64,000 bases of DNA from Phytophthora sp. 'mugwort' (Eukaryota > Oomycota > Peronosporomycetes > Peronosporales > Peronosporaceae). Position 1 is the stretch's first letter, and each line of letters begins with the position of its first letter. The notes below the pieces were generated by a model. It did not search any database and was not told the origin of the DNA. It saw only the letters and a program-made list of their open reading frames with translations. Shown piece after piece: positions 1 to 10,755 of the stretch. The stretch spans positions 3,534,001 to 3,598,000 of the forward strand of contig JAUCEF010000005.1 in the NCBI GenBank assembly GCA_033558025.1, in the 5' to 3' direction. The position numbers were made by a program, and so were the translations under genes.

Positions 1-20
1 TGTATTTTACTCACGTGTAG

Positions 21-707
21 GAGCAGGCTCACACAATTGATGACTTGCTGCAAGCAAAGGCAAATGGCACTTACGTCTCCCCTTCGAAAGTTACCTTATC
101 AGCAAATCGTGTTTGGGTCGAATCGCCGACCGCATCCGGGTCATGTGCAGGCCCAGCACAAGCATTTTCATCACTCGAGCACGCGAATCTGGTTGCTAGC
201 TTACGTCAGGAGTGCGAAGTCGCACGAGACGAAGTGGCTCGACTTAAGGCGAGTATTCGCGACACAAGAGTATCTTGGCAAAGCGACAATGACAAGAAGA
301 TAAGTGAGCTCTTGCATGAGGTTAAAGGTTTGCACTTGGAACGACAGAAGTTGAAAAAGCGACTCGAGGAGCAAGCTCTTACGATTCACGAACTGACGCT
401 TCAAGACGATGAAGATTACGACGACGAGAGTGGTGAAGAACAAAGTTTCGCCTACAGTAGTGAACAGGTAGCAAGCAATTTTGATCCGGGTGTATCATCA
501 TGTGCGAATGGCTGCGCGTCGCCAGGGGTTTGTAACGACACCGATCCTCGAGGGCTGCCGCCTCAAGCCTATCACACATATCAGAACCCTCCACGCCAAC
601 GGGGAGACGGATTCTGGTTACCACCTCGCTCTAGGTCTCCCGATCGTGGAAAAATCACGCCAGCTCGACCAACTAACCGCAGCCCATTTAAAGTACGCTT
701 TGTTTGA
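21..707 (+). CDS. 3' terminal exon of a coiled-coil protein gene (5' part outside window)
   Basis: The open frame runs from an intron 3' splice site (tag at 18-20) to a stop at 705-707 and has no convincing ATG of its own, so I read it as the last exon of a gene that starts upstream of the window. It encodes about 228 residues. The first half has heptad-like charged stretches (around LLHEVKGLHLERQKLKKRL) typical of a coiled coil. An acidic patch (DDEDYDDESGEE) follows, then a basic, proline- and serine-rich tail ending in RSPFKVRFV. I do not recognise a family. The overlapping frame at 37-303 is a shadow. Confidence 0.6.
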   Translation, partial: EQAHTIDDLLQAKANGTYVSPSKVTLSANRVWVESPTASGSCAGPAQAFSSLEHANLVASLRQECEVARDEVARLKASIRDTRVSWQSDNDKKISELLHEVKGLHLERQKLKKRLEEQALTIHELTLQDDEDYDDESGEEQSFAYSSEQVASNFDPGVSSCANGCASPGVCNDTDPRGLPPQAYHTYQNPPRQRGDGFWLPPRSRSPDRGKITPARPTNRSPFKVRFV

Positions 708-1825
708 CGCAGTTAAACTTCCAGTATGTCGGGATCGTGTTTTGAAAAGAGTTCTAATGCCTATTTTGCTCGTTAGGAAAGCGCAGTGAGTAATGCATCG
801 ATCGTCAGCTCTTCAACAACCTACAGGTAGCATTCGTTTGAATACTCTGAATAGAAGCCAAGTTCAAAAAATTGTTACCGAGAAAAATCCTATCTAGTTT
901 TTTGTAGTGACTCCATGGAGGTCTTCTACGTTGCATCGCTTGTAGACCATGTACTGTAGCAGTCCTTTGCCTTGCAATTGTATAGGGGAGATTTGATCGC
1001 TACCGCGGGTAAACTTGTTTACTACCGGGGAAAGTTAATATTGCGGTATACTTCCCATCGCATCCGTCGTGCGTTTATGGCGCTCTTACATGCAACGGTT
1101 TTGACAGCACTTGCTCAGCACCACCGCTCCAATCACACCAAAATGCTCCCAAGATACACTGATCGGTCGCACAAACTCCGCATTTAATTCAAAGCGCTCG
1201 GAGATTCCGGCAGGGTCTTGCTAAAAGCACCTTTACCGATGGTGCCCCGAGCCAAAGGTGCCAAACGACGGCGATAGTAGAAACGCGCTCAGACATCTTT
1301 ACATGTCCATTTTCGGCTGTGCTCGAGGAAAGAAAAGAGAAGGGGCTACCAGTACCAATGCTGATCCTGGTCCCTGTGTATATCTGTATTGTAGTTTAAC
1401 GCGAATTGAGGGGCTCGGTTGTGGTAACTTGAAGAGTCAATCGCGCGCTGCTGCGGTCGTGACCAAGAAAGATGTGGCAGAGCGTGGATTAAAATGGTGC
1501 GTCCATTTTTGCTGACGGGTGCGTCCCCACCACCGAGGTTTTGGTGATGTTCAGCATTTTCGTCGTTATGCGCCTGAATTCCAGGGTTTGCCGTTGGTTG
1601 GAGAGATAGCCGTATCCATACCGCGCGTTTCTAGCTGACCGACTTACATCCAGATCTGGTGCAAGCCCCGCTCATCATAACGCCCCGTTCAACAAAACCG
1701 CTTGGATACCAGTCAAGTGCCACTCACCTTCCGATTCGGGAGCGTCCCACAGCTCCATTTTGCCATTTGCGGTGGTTTCCAGAAGTGTTTTAAGGAAGCA
1801 AAGGTTGATTTTCCAGCAACGGACC
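708..1825. other. Intergenic, no supported gene
   Basis: This stretch holds the 3' flank of the coiled-coil gene and the upstream region of the first NADPH oxidase gene. The short open frames here (972-1187 and 1258-1515) have no recognisable domain, splice pattern or paralog support. I see no RNA gene or repeat. Confidence 0.5.
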
Positions 1826-4329
1826 ATGGACCGCTCTCGGAAAGGAACCGGGCGTGGCAAGCCGAAAGATGACCTGAAAATCACCCCAGCCAAAACGCAG
1901 GCACTCATTGATGTCTCGACGCCGTCGACCGCGGCCACACAGTTGAATGGCAACACCACCCCGATGATAACTACCATGGTCAACATGAACCAGAACCCGC
2001 CACTTCGAAAGACGGCGACGACCAACTTCATGGACAGTAACAAGTTCATGGCCGTGGGCAACTGCAGGAGCAACAATCGTCGTTCGCGACGTCGTCGTGC
2101 CGATGTGGACGCCATGATGCGTTCGAATATGGTTCGTCAGAGCTTGACGTTGTCTGCGTCGAGTGTGTCGTCAATCTCCGGGAAGAAATCCCGTATTGCA
2201 GGCAACTACAACATGTATGGTCCACCTCCCAAAAGTGACATCGTGACCGTGCCGATCCCTGGCGACTGCAACTTCGAGCAGAAATACGATGTCGCCATGA
2301 GCATGGATGAGAAGACGTACACACCCATGGAGAAGCTCGAGGCACTTCGTGACGCGATGGGCAACTTCACTGACAAGGATGGCTATATTGAACGCGAAAC
2401 CTTTTCGCAGGCCTTTGAAGTGGACGACAATGCATTCGACGGCTACACTACCAGCACCGGCAATATCGATGGTAATGCCATTCTAATCGACGCCGTGATG
2501 AAGCTAGGCGTAAACGCCCAGGAGAAGTTGCGTTTCATCTTCGACATGCTGGATCCTGACAACACGGGGTACGTGATCGAGGAACAAGTCGTTCAGCTGC
2601 TTGAATCGAACTTCTCCAGTGCTAGGATCGATGTGGTGGGCATGGAGTTTAAAACGGTAGCCAAGCTCATGTTCCGTAAGGCCCAAGTTCAAAATGATAC
2701 GATGACGTTTGAGGGATTCTGTGGGGTGTTCGAGTCGTATGTGACGGACTCGTACTATCTCGAAGATGCAAAGCCTGTGTGCTTCGCTCCCATCCGTCCC
2801 AAGAGCAAGTTTGGTCAGTGGTACAGCGACAACAAGCTCCGCATTTGGTGGCTCTTTTTCTACTTCATCATGAATAACATTGCCTTCTGGATCAAGTGGT
2901 TCATGTATGAGGTCGATCCAGCCATCGGTTGGGGTCTCCGTATTGCCCGCGCAAATGCGCAGGTTGCCATGCTTAACTGCGTCTTCGTTCTGCTGCCCAT
3001 GTGCCGCTCCATTACGCAGGTGATGAAGCGCAGCAAGTTTTTGTGGCGTATTATCCCGTTCGATGACCATATTGCTTTCCACAAGATTTCAGGAAGCGTG
3101 CTGCTTATTGCTGGTCTCATCCATACGATCGCACACGTGTTCAACGAGATTTTTCTCTATCTGATCGCCACTCCGGATGAAATCAGGCGCTCCATTTTCG
3201 TGTCTCGCCACGTTTCGACGTTTGTGAACGGTGAACGTCCTCCGTTCACTACCATGCTGCAGGCTCTCCCAGTATGGGGAAGTTCAACCTATTTTGGTAC
3301 TCGCACATGCTCTTTGGGCCTTTCTTGGTTGTGCTGGCTTTCCATGGAGCAACTTCGTGGCTTGCTCGCTGCTCGGCTTACATTTGGATCACGCCTCCGT
3401 TCCTCATCTATCTGATTGAGCGTCGTTTCCGCTACGCCAAAATGTTTGCTGCCCCCGTGCGTATCATGGAGGCCATGGAGCTGGACGGCACGGTTGCGTT
3501 GTTCATTGAGAAACCTCGTCGGTTCATCTACAGGCCTGGCATGTACTTGTATCTCAATTGCCCGCAGGTCTCGTCCCATGAATGGCACCCGTTCACGATT
3601 TCGTCGGCACCTGGCGACAACTACATCAGCATTCACATCCGTGTTTGCGGTGACTGGACCGATGCCATTGCTCGTGTTATTACGAACTGTCATGCGTGTA
3701 ATCTGCAGTACCCTGATGTTTACTTGGATGGGCCTGTTGGTGCTCCAACCCAGGACTACCACCGCTACAAGACTGTAATTTGCATCGGTGGTGGGATCGG
3801 TGTCACCCCGTTTGCGTCAATTTTGAAGGATGTCGTTCACCTGTGGGAGGACAACCGCTGCTTGAACTGCAACCATGTTCGTCACCCGAGCTCATTCAAG
3901 ATCCAGAAACTTTACTTCCATTGGGTGACCCGTGGACAGGAGTCCCTGAGCTGGTTCGAGGGCACCATGAAGCAGATCGCCGAAATGGATTGTGACCATG
4001 TAATTGAGACGCATCAATACTTGAGTACGGTGGTGCTCGGTGGCGAGGAAAATACCTCGCAGCTCAAGATGTTCCAGGAGTTTGTGCACGAACAGACTGG
4101 CAAAGATTTTGTATCTGGAATGGATACGAAGCAGCTCACGCATTTCGGTCGCCCGGACTGGGACAAGGTCTTCTCGGATGCCAGAACAAAGCACCCCGGT
4201 GAGGAGATCGGTGTGTTCTGCTGCGGACCACACGAGCTGGAAGAAGTACTGGCCAGTATGTGCAAGAAGTACTCGTCCGCGAAGGCTAAAGGCACAATTT
4301 TCGATTTCCATTCGGAGAAGTTCGCGTAA
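1826..4329 (+). pseudogene. EF-hand NADPH oxidase, copy 1, frameshifted by a 70-nt deletion
   Basis: This is a paralog of the intact NADPH oxidase at 7146-9839. The family moves electrons from cytosolic NADPH through FAD and two haems across a membrane to make superoxide. The N-terminal part (from the ATG at 1826; the frame is open from 1760) has an EF-hand loop DPDNTGYVIEEQ and the first haem helices. The C-terminal part (3278-4329) has the FAD motif HPFTISSAPGD, the nucleotide motif GGGIGVTPF and a terminal CGPHELEE. The two parts are in different frames. Aligned to the intact copy, 70 nt (23 codons plus one base, covering a membrane segment and loop after VW) are missing at 3277/3278. No intron can restore the missing residues. 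Apart from this lesion both halves are open and well conserved, so the break is young, or it is an assembly error. Confidence 0.85.
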
Positions 4330-4540
4330 TTAGTATTCATGTTCCCTCGTGTTTCCTGCTGGATGAAAGCGGGCGTACACATATACTGTACAGTAGTCGG
4401 TAATATTTTTGTTTTCTCAGGTGAAGTTTACTGTAGTCTGCTTTAAGCTTTTTCTATTGCGTGGAATTTCGCAATATCTTGAGTACTTCTCTCTCCACTT
4501 GCTCCATCAGTGAGTTGCTTGTGTAATGAACGATACATGA

Positions 4541-5413
4541 CTAAGGGACGATAGAACGGTCGTGCGAATTTAGATACGACAGCTCGAGCTCGAACATGGA
4601 GTCCCAGAGCTTGCCAGTCACGAATACGTGACGCGTTACCGGATCGTAGGCAATCCCATTCATCACGGCGTCGTGCTTCAAAGGCGAGATCTTCATGGCC
4701 TCGGTATGGAGATTCGGCACCATGTTGGGTATCCAGTCGAGGTCGATCTGCTCCAGCACGTCTCCGGTTGCAATGCCGATACGCAGGATATAATCTTCAA
4801 ACCACACGTTGGCCAGTAGTTCCCCCTCCACATACTCTAGCTCGTTCACGTTGGTCACCGCCTTGCCATTCTTCTGCACAGTGATGCTATGGTGCAGCTG
4901 GAAGTCGTCGCGTGGGTCGAAGAAGAGCACATTGGCGGAGCCGTCGCTGGCGATGAGAAACTCTCCGTCTGTCGTAAGTCCCCAGCCCTCCTTGGTGGAT
5001 GTCGTGAGAGGGAACTCACCGATCAGCTGGAAATCACGTCGTGACAGCACCAGCACCTGCTGAGCCTTGTACGTCAGCGCGAACAGCTTGTCACCCAACA
5101 CGGTCACGCCCTCTCCAAAGATGGCGGCGTCGAAGCGGAACTCCCGCTGGAAAGGCACGGTCCGTGTGCCTCCAGCCTTGATGTGGTCGGCGTCGAGGTC
5201 CGACAGTTTGTACTTGCGGATGAAGGACTCGCCGTTGAGACCCGTGGACTCAATGAGCGCGCCGTCGTCGAAGACGAGTCCTTCCGTGAAGGCGCTGACG
5301 TTGTGCGGATGGATGGTTACGAGGCGCACAGCTGTGGGGGTACCGTCGCCATTTGCGTCGACGCGGCCGAGGCAGGTCAGCAACACCGCGAGCAGCAGTA
5401 TTCGACCAACCAT
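4541..5413 (-). CDS. Secreted glutaminyl cyclotransferase (plant/bacterial beta-propeller type)
   Basis: The protein is about 290 residues from the ATG at 5413; an upstream in-frame ATG at 5482 would add 23 residues. I prefer 5413 because it places a typical signal peptide (MVGRILLLAVLLTCLGRVDA) at the N terminus. The body matches the glutamine cyclotransferase family (Pfam PF05096): FTEGLVFDDGALIESTGLNG at the start, GEGVTVLGDKLFALTYK, then GWGLTTDGEFLIASDGSANV, NELEYVEGELLANVW and MNGIAYDP near the end. The family converts N-terminal glutamine of peptides to pyroglutamate, so this enzyme probably acts in the secretory pathway or outside the cell. It lies between the two NADPH oxidase copies on the opposite strand, as a single exon. 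Confidence 0.9.
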   Translation of the reverse strand: MVGRILLLAVLLTCLGRVDANGDGTPTAVRLVTIHPHNVSAFTEGLVFDDGALIESTGLNGESFIRKYKLSDLDADHIKAGGTRTVPFQREFRFDAAIFGEGVTVLGDKLFALTYKAQQVLVLSRRDFQLIGEFPLTTSTKEGWGLTTDGEFLIASDGSANVLFFDPRDDFQLHHSITVQKNGKAVTNVNELEYVEGELLANVWFEDYILRIGIATGDVLEQIDLDWIPNMVPNLHTEAMKISPLKHDAVMNGIAYDPVTRHVFVTGKLWDSMFELELSYLNSHDRSIVP

Positions 5414-7145
5414 GGTGCGCGTCAAGAGAGCATTTTCTGTGTGAGTGACGGTGATGCCGAAGAGTCTGTGCATGAGCTGCACTTTTACGTACTTAAAAGA
5501 AACCGTTTAGCAGCGATAGGAGGTTGAGCTAAAACAAGTGCATACCTGCGGTAATCAATATTAGTTATTGCATCTAACCGTGATTCCGTGCTAATGACCT
5601 GCTGACGACGAATACAGCGCAATCGGCTACTCTCGATAGTTGAGTTCCTAAAAAACATGTGTGCGATGTCTTTCACGAAGGTTGCACCACTCCCTTTGCG
5701 GCGCAAAGTTTGCGCACATCGTGGTTGTTACGCCAGAGAGAAAAAGATGCATTGCGCGCAAAGCGCTGCATTAGCAACATGAATTATAGTGGCGAGATCA
5801 ACAAGGTTGTAATTGTTGTGAACGAGACTGCAACAGTCTTGCTCGAAATGCTGAGTACGGCCCGAGAGTCCGAGTCGATCTCACGAAGCTGACAAGTCTT
5901 ATCCATACGTTCGGCGCGACTGTGCCTTTATGGAAAGACTGTCCCCAATGACCAGCCTATTAATAATCCCCGGGCTACAATCGCAGGAAGCATCTCGGGC
6001 TGGAATTGCGGCAACGACGTTGCATTATACCGGTACATGGAGCTCTGCACCAACTACCGGCGATCGTAGTTCATGTGAAACAATTGCAATGCTTCCGTGG
6101 AGCCCCCCCGTTTCGCTGCTGACCTCCGAAAATCTTTTAAGACCCCAAAATGGGGGCCAAGCCGTTGGCTCTTTAGTGTGGCTATTGCGAGACTTCCACT
6201 TTGCAAACAATCCTGTGAATTTGACAGCGGTGGTTGACCTTCTTAGTGCGAAGTGTTGTCCATCGAGACATACCCAGGACCAGAAATCGACCTAGAGACA
6301 CACAGGAGCGGGCTACTTTTTAAGTATTAAATCGGCTCCTGTCTATGTTAAAAGTTATTATTAGATGAATCCAACGGTTGGATTCCAACCGCGCTAAAAA
6401 TGAAGGAATCAGATGCCATGCAGCCCCCCCCCCCCGAGCCCTTTACTTACGACTCGAAAGTTACGAGTAACGATTTTGTCGTAGTAGCGGGCGCTCTCAC
6501 CGCATGAACGACACCGTCAGCATTAAAACATTGGACACACGGTTGGCATCAGCACAAGAGATCTTGAATCTGTTGTGGACAAATGTCGATGACTGGGGCA
6601 TGGCACGCCTTCCAAAACAGCCGCCGCGCTTTGGTGGTGCGTGCCGCTACTGTATTTCGAAGATCCGCAGCAATTAAGCGAAGAATGGGCCGAATACTTG
6701 AGCAGAACCTCAAGCGGCCGGTGACGATGGACTTGACCCCAACGCTTTATCGTCTGCTGGAGCAGTGGATTAGGCTTTGATCCATCGGCCAGCTGGGATC
6801 CAAAAATGTTTTCCCCCGAGCCCGCTGCCGAAAACGGAACATTCTATACAAAATTCAAGATGGCAAATTAGTTTAGTGGGCCAGCACTTTACTGAAGCGT
6901 CAGCTACAGGACGCATACACCCAACCAGGTGCTGCCATGGCCATGAACGCCAAAGTCGAACGCAAGGGCCACTTCGCCATTTGCGGCTAACGCCATCGGC
7001 AGTGCCACCTGCCTGTTTTCCTGACCCACAGGTGCCAGCGCGTTTCTAAAGCCAACGCCGCCGAGCTTGGACTTCTATTGACCGCATCGTCGTGATCGAT
7101 CGGTACTTCGCATTTTCTTCGCCTTCACAAGGACACGAAACGCCG
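5414..7145. other. 1.7-kb intergenic region, no supported gene
   Basis: This is upstream of both the cyclotransferase gene (minus) and the second NADPH oxidase (plus). It has a run of 12 C at 6424-6435. Short open frames at 5930-6295, 6583-6780 and 6777-7049 show no domain and no paralog support. I see no repeat pair or RNA gene. Confidence 0.5.
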
Positions 7146-9839
7146 ATGAACCGCGACCGCCAGAACGACTTTCAGATGGGCGACACCAGCAGCGACGGAT
7201 TGCCGCAAAGCACACCGGCGGACGAGCTCAAGATCACACCTGGACAGAACACTCAGCCGTTTGTCGATATTTCCACGCCGTCGCTCAGCCCACGCAACAA
7301 GCGCTCGACCAGCAGGATGGGCAGCATGAAGAATAAGCGCCCGCCGGCCCCTCTGGCGCCGCCTCCGCCGCCCATGGTCAGCCGCCCCAACAAGATGTCC
7401 TTTTTCCAGAGCATTGGGGCGAGCAAGTCAAACTTCATGGATAGCAGCCAGTTCATCGACATGCACGCCACCACCACACACATTATCGGATGCGGCCCGC
7501 CCAAGATGAGCGCCAACTGCAAAAGCAGCCGCGGCAATCAACGTCGCCGCCGCCCCAACGTCCAGGCTATGCTGGGCGCGTCCATGGTGCGTCAAAGTCT
7601 GGCGCGCGCGTCCAACCTGTCGTCGGTCGCCGTCTCCAGGTACGGCCCACAGCCCGGTAGCGACGTCGTGTCAGTTCCAGTACTTGGTGACTGCAATTTC
7701 GAGCAGAAATACAGCGTGGCCATGAGCATGGACGAGCACATCATCCACACCAACGATCCGGCCTACACCCCAATGGAGAAGCTGCACGCCCTGCGCGACG
7801 TTATGAGCAGCATTACAAGTAAGGATGGTTACATTGAGCGCAAGACCTTTTCGCAGGCATTCGAGATAAACGGCGACGAGTTCGCCGGCTATGCCACCGG
7901 CAATGGCGCGATCGACGGTAACGCCATTCTGATCGACGCTGTTATGGACCTGGAAGTGAACGCCCAAGAGAAGCTGCGTTTTATCTTTGAAACGCTCGAT
8001 CCGGACAACTCGGGATATGTGATCGAAGACCAGATCGTCCAGTTACTGGAGTCGAACTTTTCGGCGGCGCATATTGATGTCGTGGGCACAGACTTTAATA
8101 CGGTGGCTAAGCTCATGTTTCGGAAGGCGCAGGTACAGAACGAGTCGATGACATATGAGCAATTTAAGGCGGTGTTCGCCCCCTACATCAACAACTCGTA
8201 CAACCTCCGAAAGTCTGCACCCATATACACGGTTCCAATCCGTCCCAAGAGCATATTCGGTGCCTGGTACAGTGCAAACAAGCTCCGCATCTGGTGGCTT
8301 CTGGTGTACGTCATTCTGAACAACATCGCCTTCTGGGTCAAGTGGTTCTCGTACGATGTGGACCCTGCCATCGGTTGGGGTCTCCGGATCGCCCGTGCTA
8401 ACGCTCAAGTGGCCATGGTCAACTGCGTCTTCGTTCTGTTACCCATGTGCCGTTCCATCACGCAAGTGATGAAGCGCAGCCGTTTCCTGTGGCGTTACAT
8501 CCCATTTGATGACAGCATCTCTTTCCACAAGATTTCGGGAAGCGTGCTGCTCATAGCTGGTCTCACCCATACAATCGCTCACGTCTTCAACGAGATTTAC
8601 CTGTATCTGCTCGCTACCCCGGAGGAGGTCAAGCGCTCCATTTTTGTGACTCGTCAGGTGTCTTCGTTCGTGAATGGTGAGCGACCTCCGTTCACTACGA
8701 TGCTTCAGTCGCTTCCAGTGTGGACTGGTGTGATCCTATTGATGATCACCATTATCTCGTTCCCATTGGCCGCGATCCCCAAGTTCCGACAGGGCAAGTT
8801 CAATCTTTTTTGGTATTCCCACATGCTCTTCGGACCCTTCCTAATTGTGTTGTCGTTCCACGGTGCTGCTTCGTGGCTCGCTCGTTGCTCGTCCTACATT
8901 TGGATCACACCTCCATTCCTCATCTACCTTGTTGAGCGCCGTTTTCGTTACGCCAAGATGTTTGCGGCGCCTGTGCGCATCATGGAGGCCATGGAGCTGG
9001 ACGGCACCGTTGCATTGTTCATGGAGAAGCCTCGTCGTTTCGTATACCGTCCGGGTATGTACATGTTCGTCAACTGTCCACTTATTTCTGCCCATGAGTG
9101 GCACCCGTTCACGATTTCGTCGGCCCCCGGTGACAACTACATCAGTGTTCATATCCGTGTTTGCGGTGATTGGACGCAAGCCTTGGCTCGAGTCATCTCG
9201 GATTGCCACGAACGCAAGGTGCTGTACCCAGACATTTACCTGGATGGACCAGTTGGCGCTCCGACTCAGGATTATCACCGCTACAAAACCGTCGTCTGTA
9301 TCGGGGGTGGTATTGGTGTTACCCCGTTTGCCTCGATTCTAAAAGACGTTGTACATCTTTGGGAGGACAATCGCTGCTCGAACTGCAGCCATGTCCGGCA
9401 TCCGGGCTCGTTTAAGATCCAGAAGCTCTACTTCCACTGGGTAACCCGTGGACAGGAATCGCTGAGCTGGTTTGAAGAGACGATGAACCAGATCTCCGAG
9501 ATGGACCGTGACAACGTGATCGAGACTCACCAATACCTGAGTACGTTAAAGGGCAGCGAAAACACCTCACAGCTCAAGATGTTTCAGGAATTCGTGCACG
9601 AGCAGACCGGCAAGGACTTCGTGTCCGGTCTCAACACAAAGCAACTCACTCACTTTGGTCGTCCGGACTGGGACAAGGTGTTCTCCGAGGCCAAGGCGAA
9701 TCACCCTGGCGAGGAGGTCGGCGTGTTCTACTGCGGCCCGCACGCGCTCGAGGAGATCCTGGACATCACGTGCAAACGATACTCGTCCTCGGACCCGAAC
9801 GGAACCATCTTCGACTTCCACTCGGAGAAGTTCTCATAG
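7146..9839 (+). CDS. EF-hand NADPH oxidase, copy 2 (intact)
   Basis: A single exon of 897 codons. The frame is open from a GTG at 7092, but the ATG at 7146 gives MNRDRQNDF, which lines up with the start of copy 1. The order is: a disordered Pro-rich N terminus; an EF-hand loop DPDNSGYVIEDQ near residue 285; a ferric-reductase-type membrane domain; an FAD-binding motif HPFTISSAPGD near 653; GGGIGVTPF near 720; and CGPHALEE near 863. Haem ligands are visible as H461 and H475 (HX13H) and H559 and H572 (HX12H), the spacing seen in NOX/RBOH enzymes. It should make superoxide at a membrane under calcium control. In plants and other eukaryotes such enzymes act in signalling and development. The partner copy upstream is broken, so this one probably carries the function. 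Confidence 0.93.
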   Translation: MNRDRQNDFQMGDTSSDGLPQSTPADELKITPGQNTQPFVDISTPSLSPRNKRSTSRMGSMKNKRPPAPLAPPPPPMVSRPNKMSFFQSIGASKSNFMDSSQFIDMHATTTHIIGCGPPKMSANCKSSRGNQRRRRPNVQAMLGASMVRQSLARASNLSSVAVSRYGPQPGSDVVSVPVLGDCNFEQKYSVAMSMDEHIIHTNDPAYTPMEKLHALRDVMSSITSKDGYIERKTFSQAFEINGDEFAGYATGNGAIDGNAILIDAVMDLEVNAQEKLRFIFETLDPDNSGYVIEDQIVQLLESNFSAAHIDVVGTDFNTVAKLMFRKAQVQNESMTYEQFKAVFAPYINNSYNLRKSAPIYTVPIRPKSIFGAWYSANKLRIWWLLVYVILNNIAFWVKWFSYDVDPAIGWGLRIARANAQVAMVNCVFVLLPMCRSITQVMKRSRFLWRYIPFDDSISFHKISGSVLLIAGLTHTIAHVFNEIYLYLLATPEEVKRSIFVTRQVSSFVNGERPPFTTMLQSLPVWTGVILLMITIISFPLAAIPKFRQGKFNLFWYSHMLFGPFLIVLSFHGAASWLARCSSYIWITPPFLIYLVERRFRYAKMFAAPVRIMEAMELDGTVALFMEKPRRFVYRPGMYMFVNCPLISAHEWHPFTISSAPGDNYISVHIRVCGDWTQALARVISDCHERKVLYPDIYLDGPVGAPTQDYHRYKTVVCIGGGIGVTPFASILKDVVHLWEDNRCSNCSHVRHPGSFKIQKLYFHWVTRGQESLSWFEETMNQISEMDRDNVIETHQYLSTLKGSENTSQLKMFQEFVHEQTGKDFVSGLNTKQLTHFGRPDWDKVFSEAKANHPGEEVGVFYCGPHALEEILDITCKRYSSSDPNGTIFDFHSEKFS

Positions 9840-9855
9840 ATTATACAGATTATTA

Positions 9856-10600
9856 GGGGGTGTTAGAATTGCGAAAGGTCGCTTCAAAATCGCATGCGAT
9901 TTCGATCCGAAATGGCGTGCGATTCTTACGCAAATGACATGTCATTTTTTTTTAAGTTTCGTCCAGGGGGTATCAGAACTTGATCGCCCGTCAGGTGGAA
10001 AGTTCCCGGTGCTCTGTAGTGGCGTACAAGTAGTCGGCCATGTCTTCGAAGGTCGAACTCTTGGGCGGTCCTCCAACCTTCGGCTTCTTGCCCGTGCCGT
10101 AGATGGCAAGTATGCTTCAACTTCGATAATCCACCAGAACTTTGTAGTCTTCCGCAGACAAGTGAACCTTCGAGCTTTCGGACAAGGCGCTGCGTTTTCT
10201 GTTCATGTCTGTATGCATAAAGAAAGTGTTACCAACAGCAGTAGCTTGAAAGATACAAAGGAAATGTACTGGTTGCGAACCAGTACGTTTCCGAACCGTT
10301 TTAGAGAGCGAGCGAGCCTACGAGGAAGCGCGCAGCTTTAGTTGTGAGTGGTGGTGTCTGGGTCACGTTGCGGGTAACGTGGTCACAGCCAGATAGCGAT
10401 GGTGGCAGCCTGGCAGCGACGGAGGCGTCAGAGAAGCTTCTTCGCCTCGAAGGTTGAAGGTTGCCTTTGCCGTATGGGATATTGGCGGCAAATAGCAGGT
10501 GTTATTTCGAAATGACATGGTATTTGCCAGAAAATCACATGCCATTTCGGGGCGAAACCGCATGCGATTTTGTCGGACTTTTGTCAATTCTGACACCCCC
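9856..10600. mobile_element. Non-autonomous DNA transposon with about 100-bp terminal inverted repeats
   Basis: The ends are inverted repeats. The left end starts GGGGGTGTTAGAATTG and the reverse complement of the right end starts GGGGGTGTCAGAATTG. Similarity continues about 100 bp inward through AAAATCGCATGCG, CCGAAATGGC and ACATGTCATTT blocks. The flanks are TATTA on both sides (9851-9855 and 10601-10605). Because the termini are T/A-rich, the duplication could also be read as 3-bp ATT with the element one base longer each side. The 745-bp interior has no intact gene. On the minus strand around 10,020-10,200 a broken frame (LSAEDYKVLVDY, then AIYGTGKKPKVGGPPKSSTF) resembles, from memory, the SANT-like protein of oomycete repeats. 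This suggests descent from a larger autonomous element. Confidence 0.8.
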
Positions 10601-10755
10601 TATTAGTACGTCTTTGAGAAACGTAAATTGAAGTGCAAATTATTTTTCGAAATTCACTGTGTTTGCTAGTTGTGGGTGTTTAGACGCCTACGACGATGAC
10701 AGCGTCTAAACACCAGACTCAACGTGGTATCTGACCGCATATTACAACCTGCTTG

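Noticed and set aside
2504..3082. 192-codon minus-strand ORF
   Set aside because: A shadow of NADPH oxidase copy 1; the matching antisense frame in copy 2 shows it simply mirrors the conserved coding sequence.
5930..7049. Several ORFs of 60-121 codons between the cyclotransferase and NADPH oxidase 2
   Set aside because: No similarity to each other, to the region before copy 1, or to known proteins.
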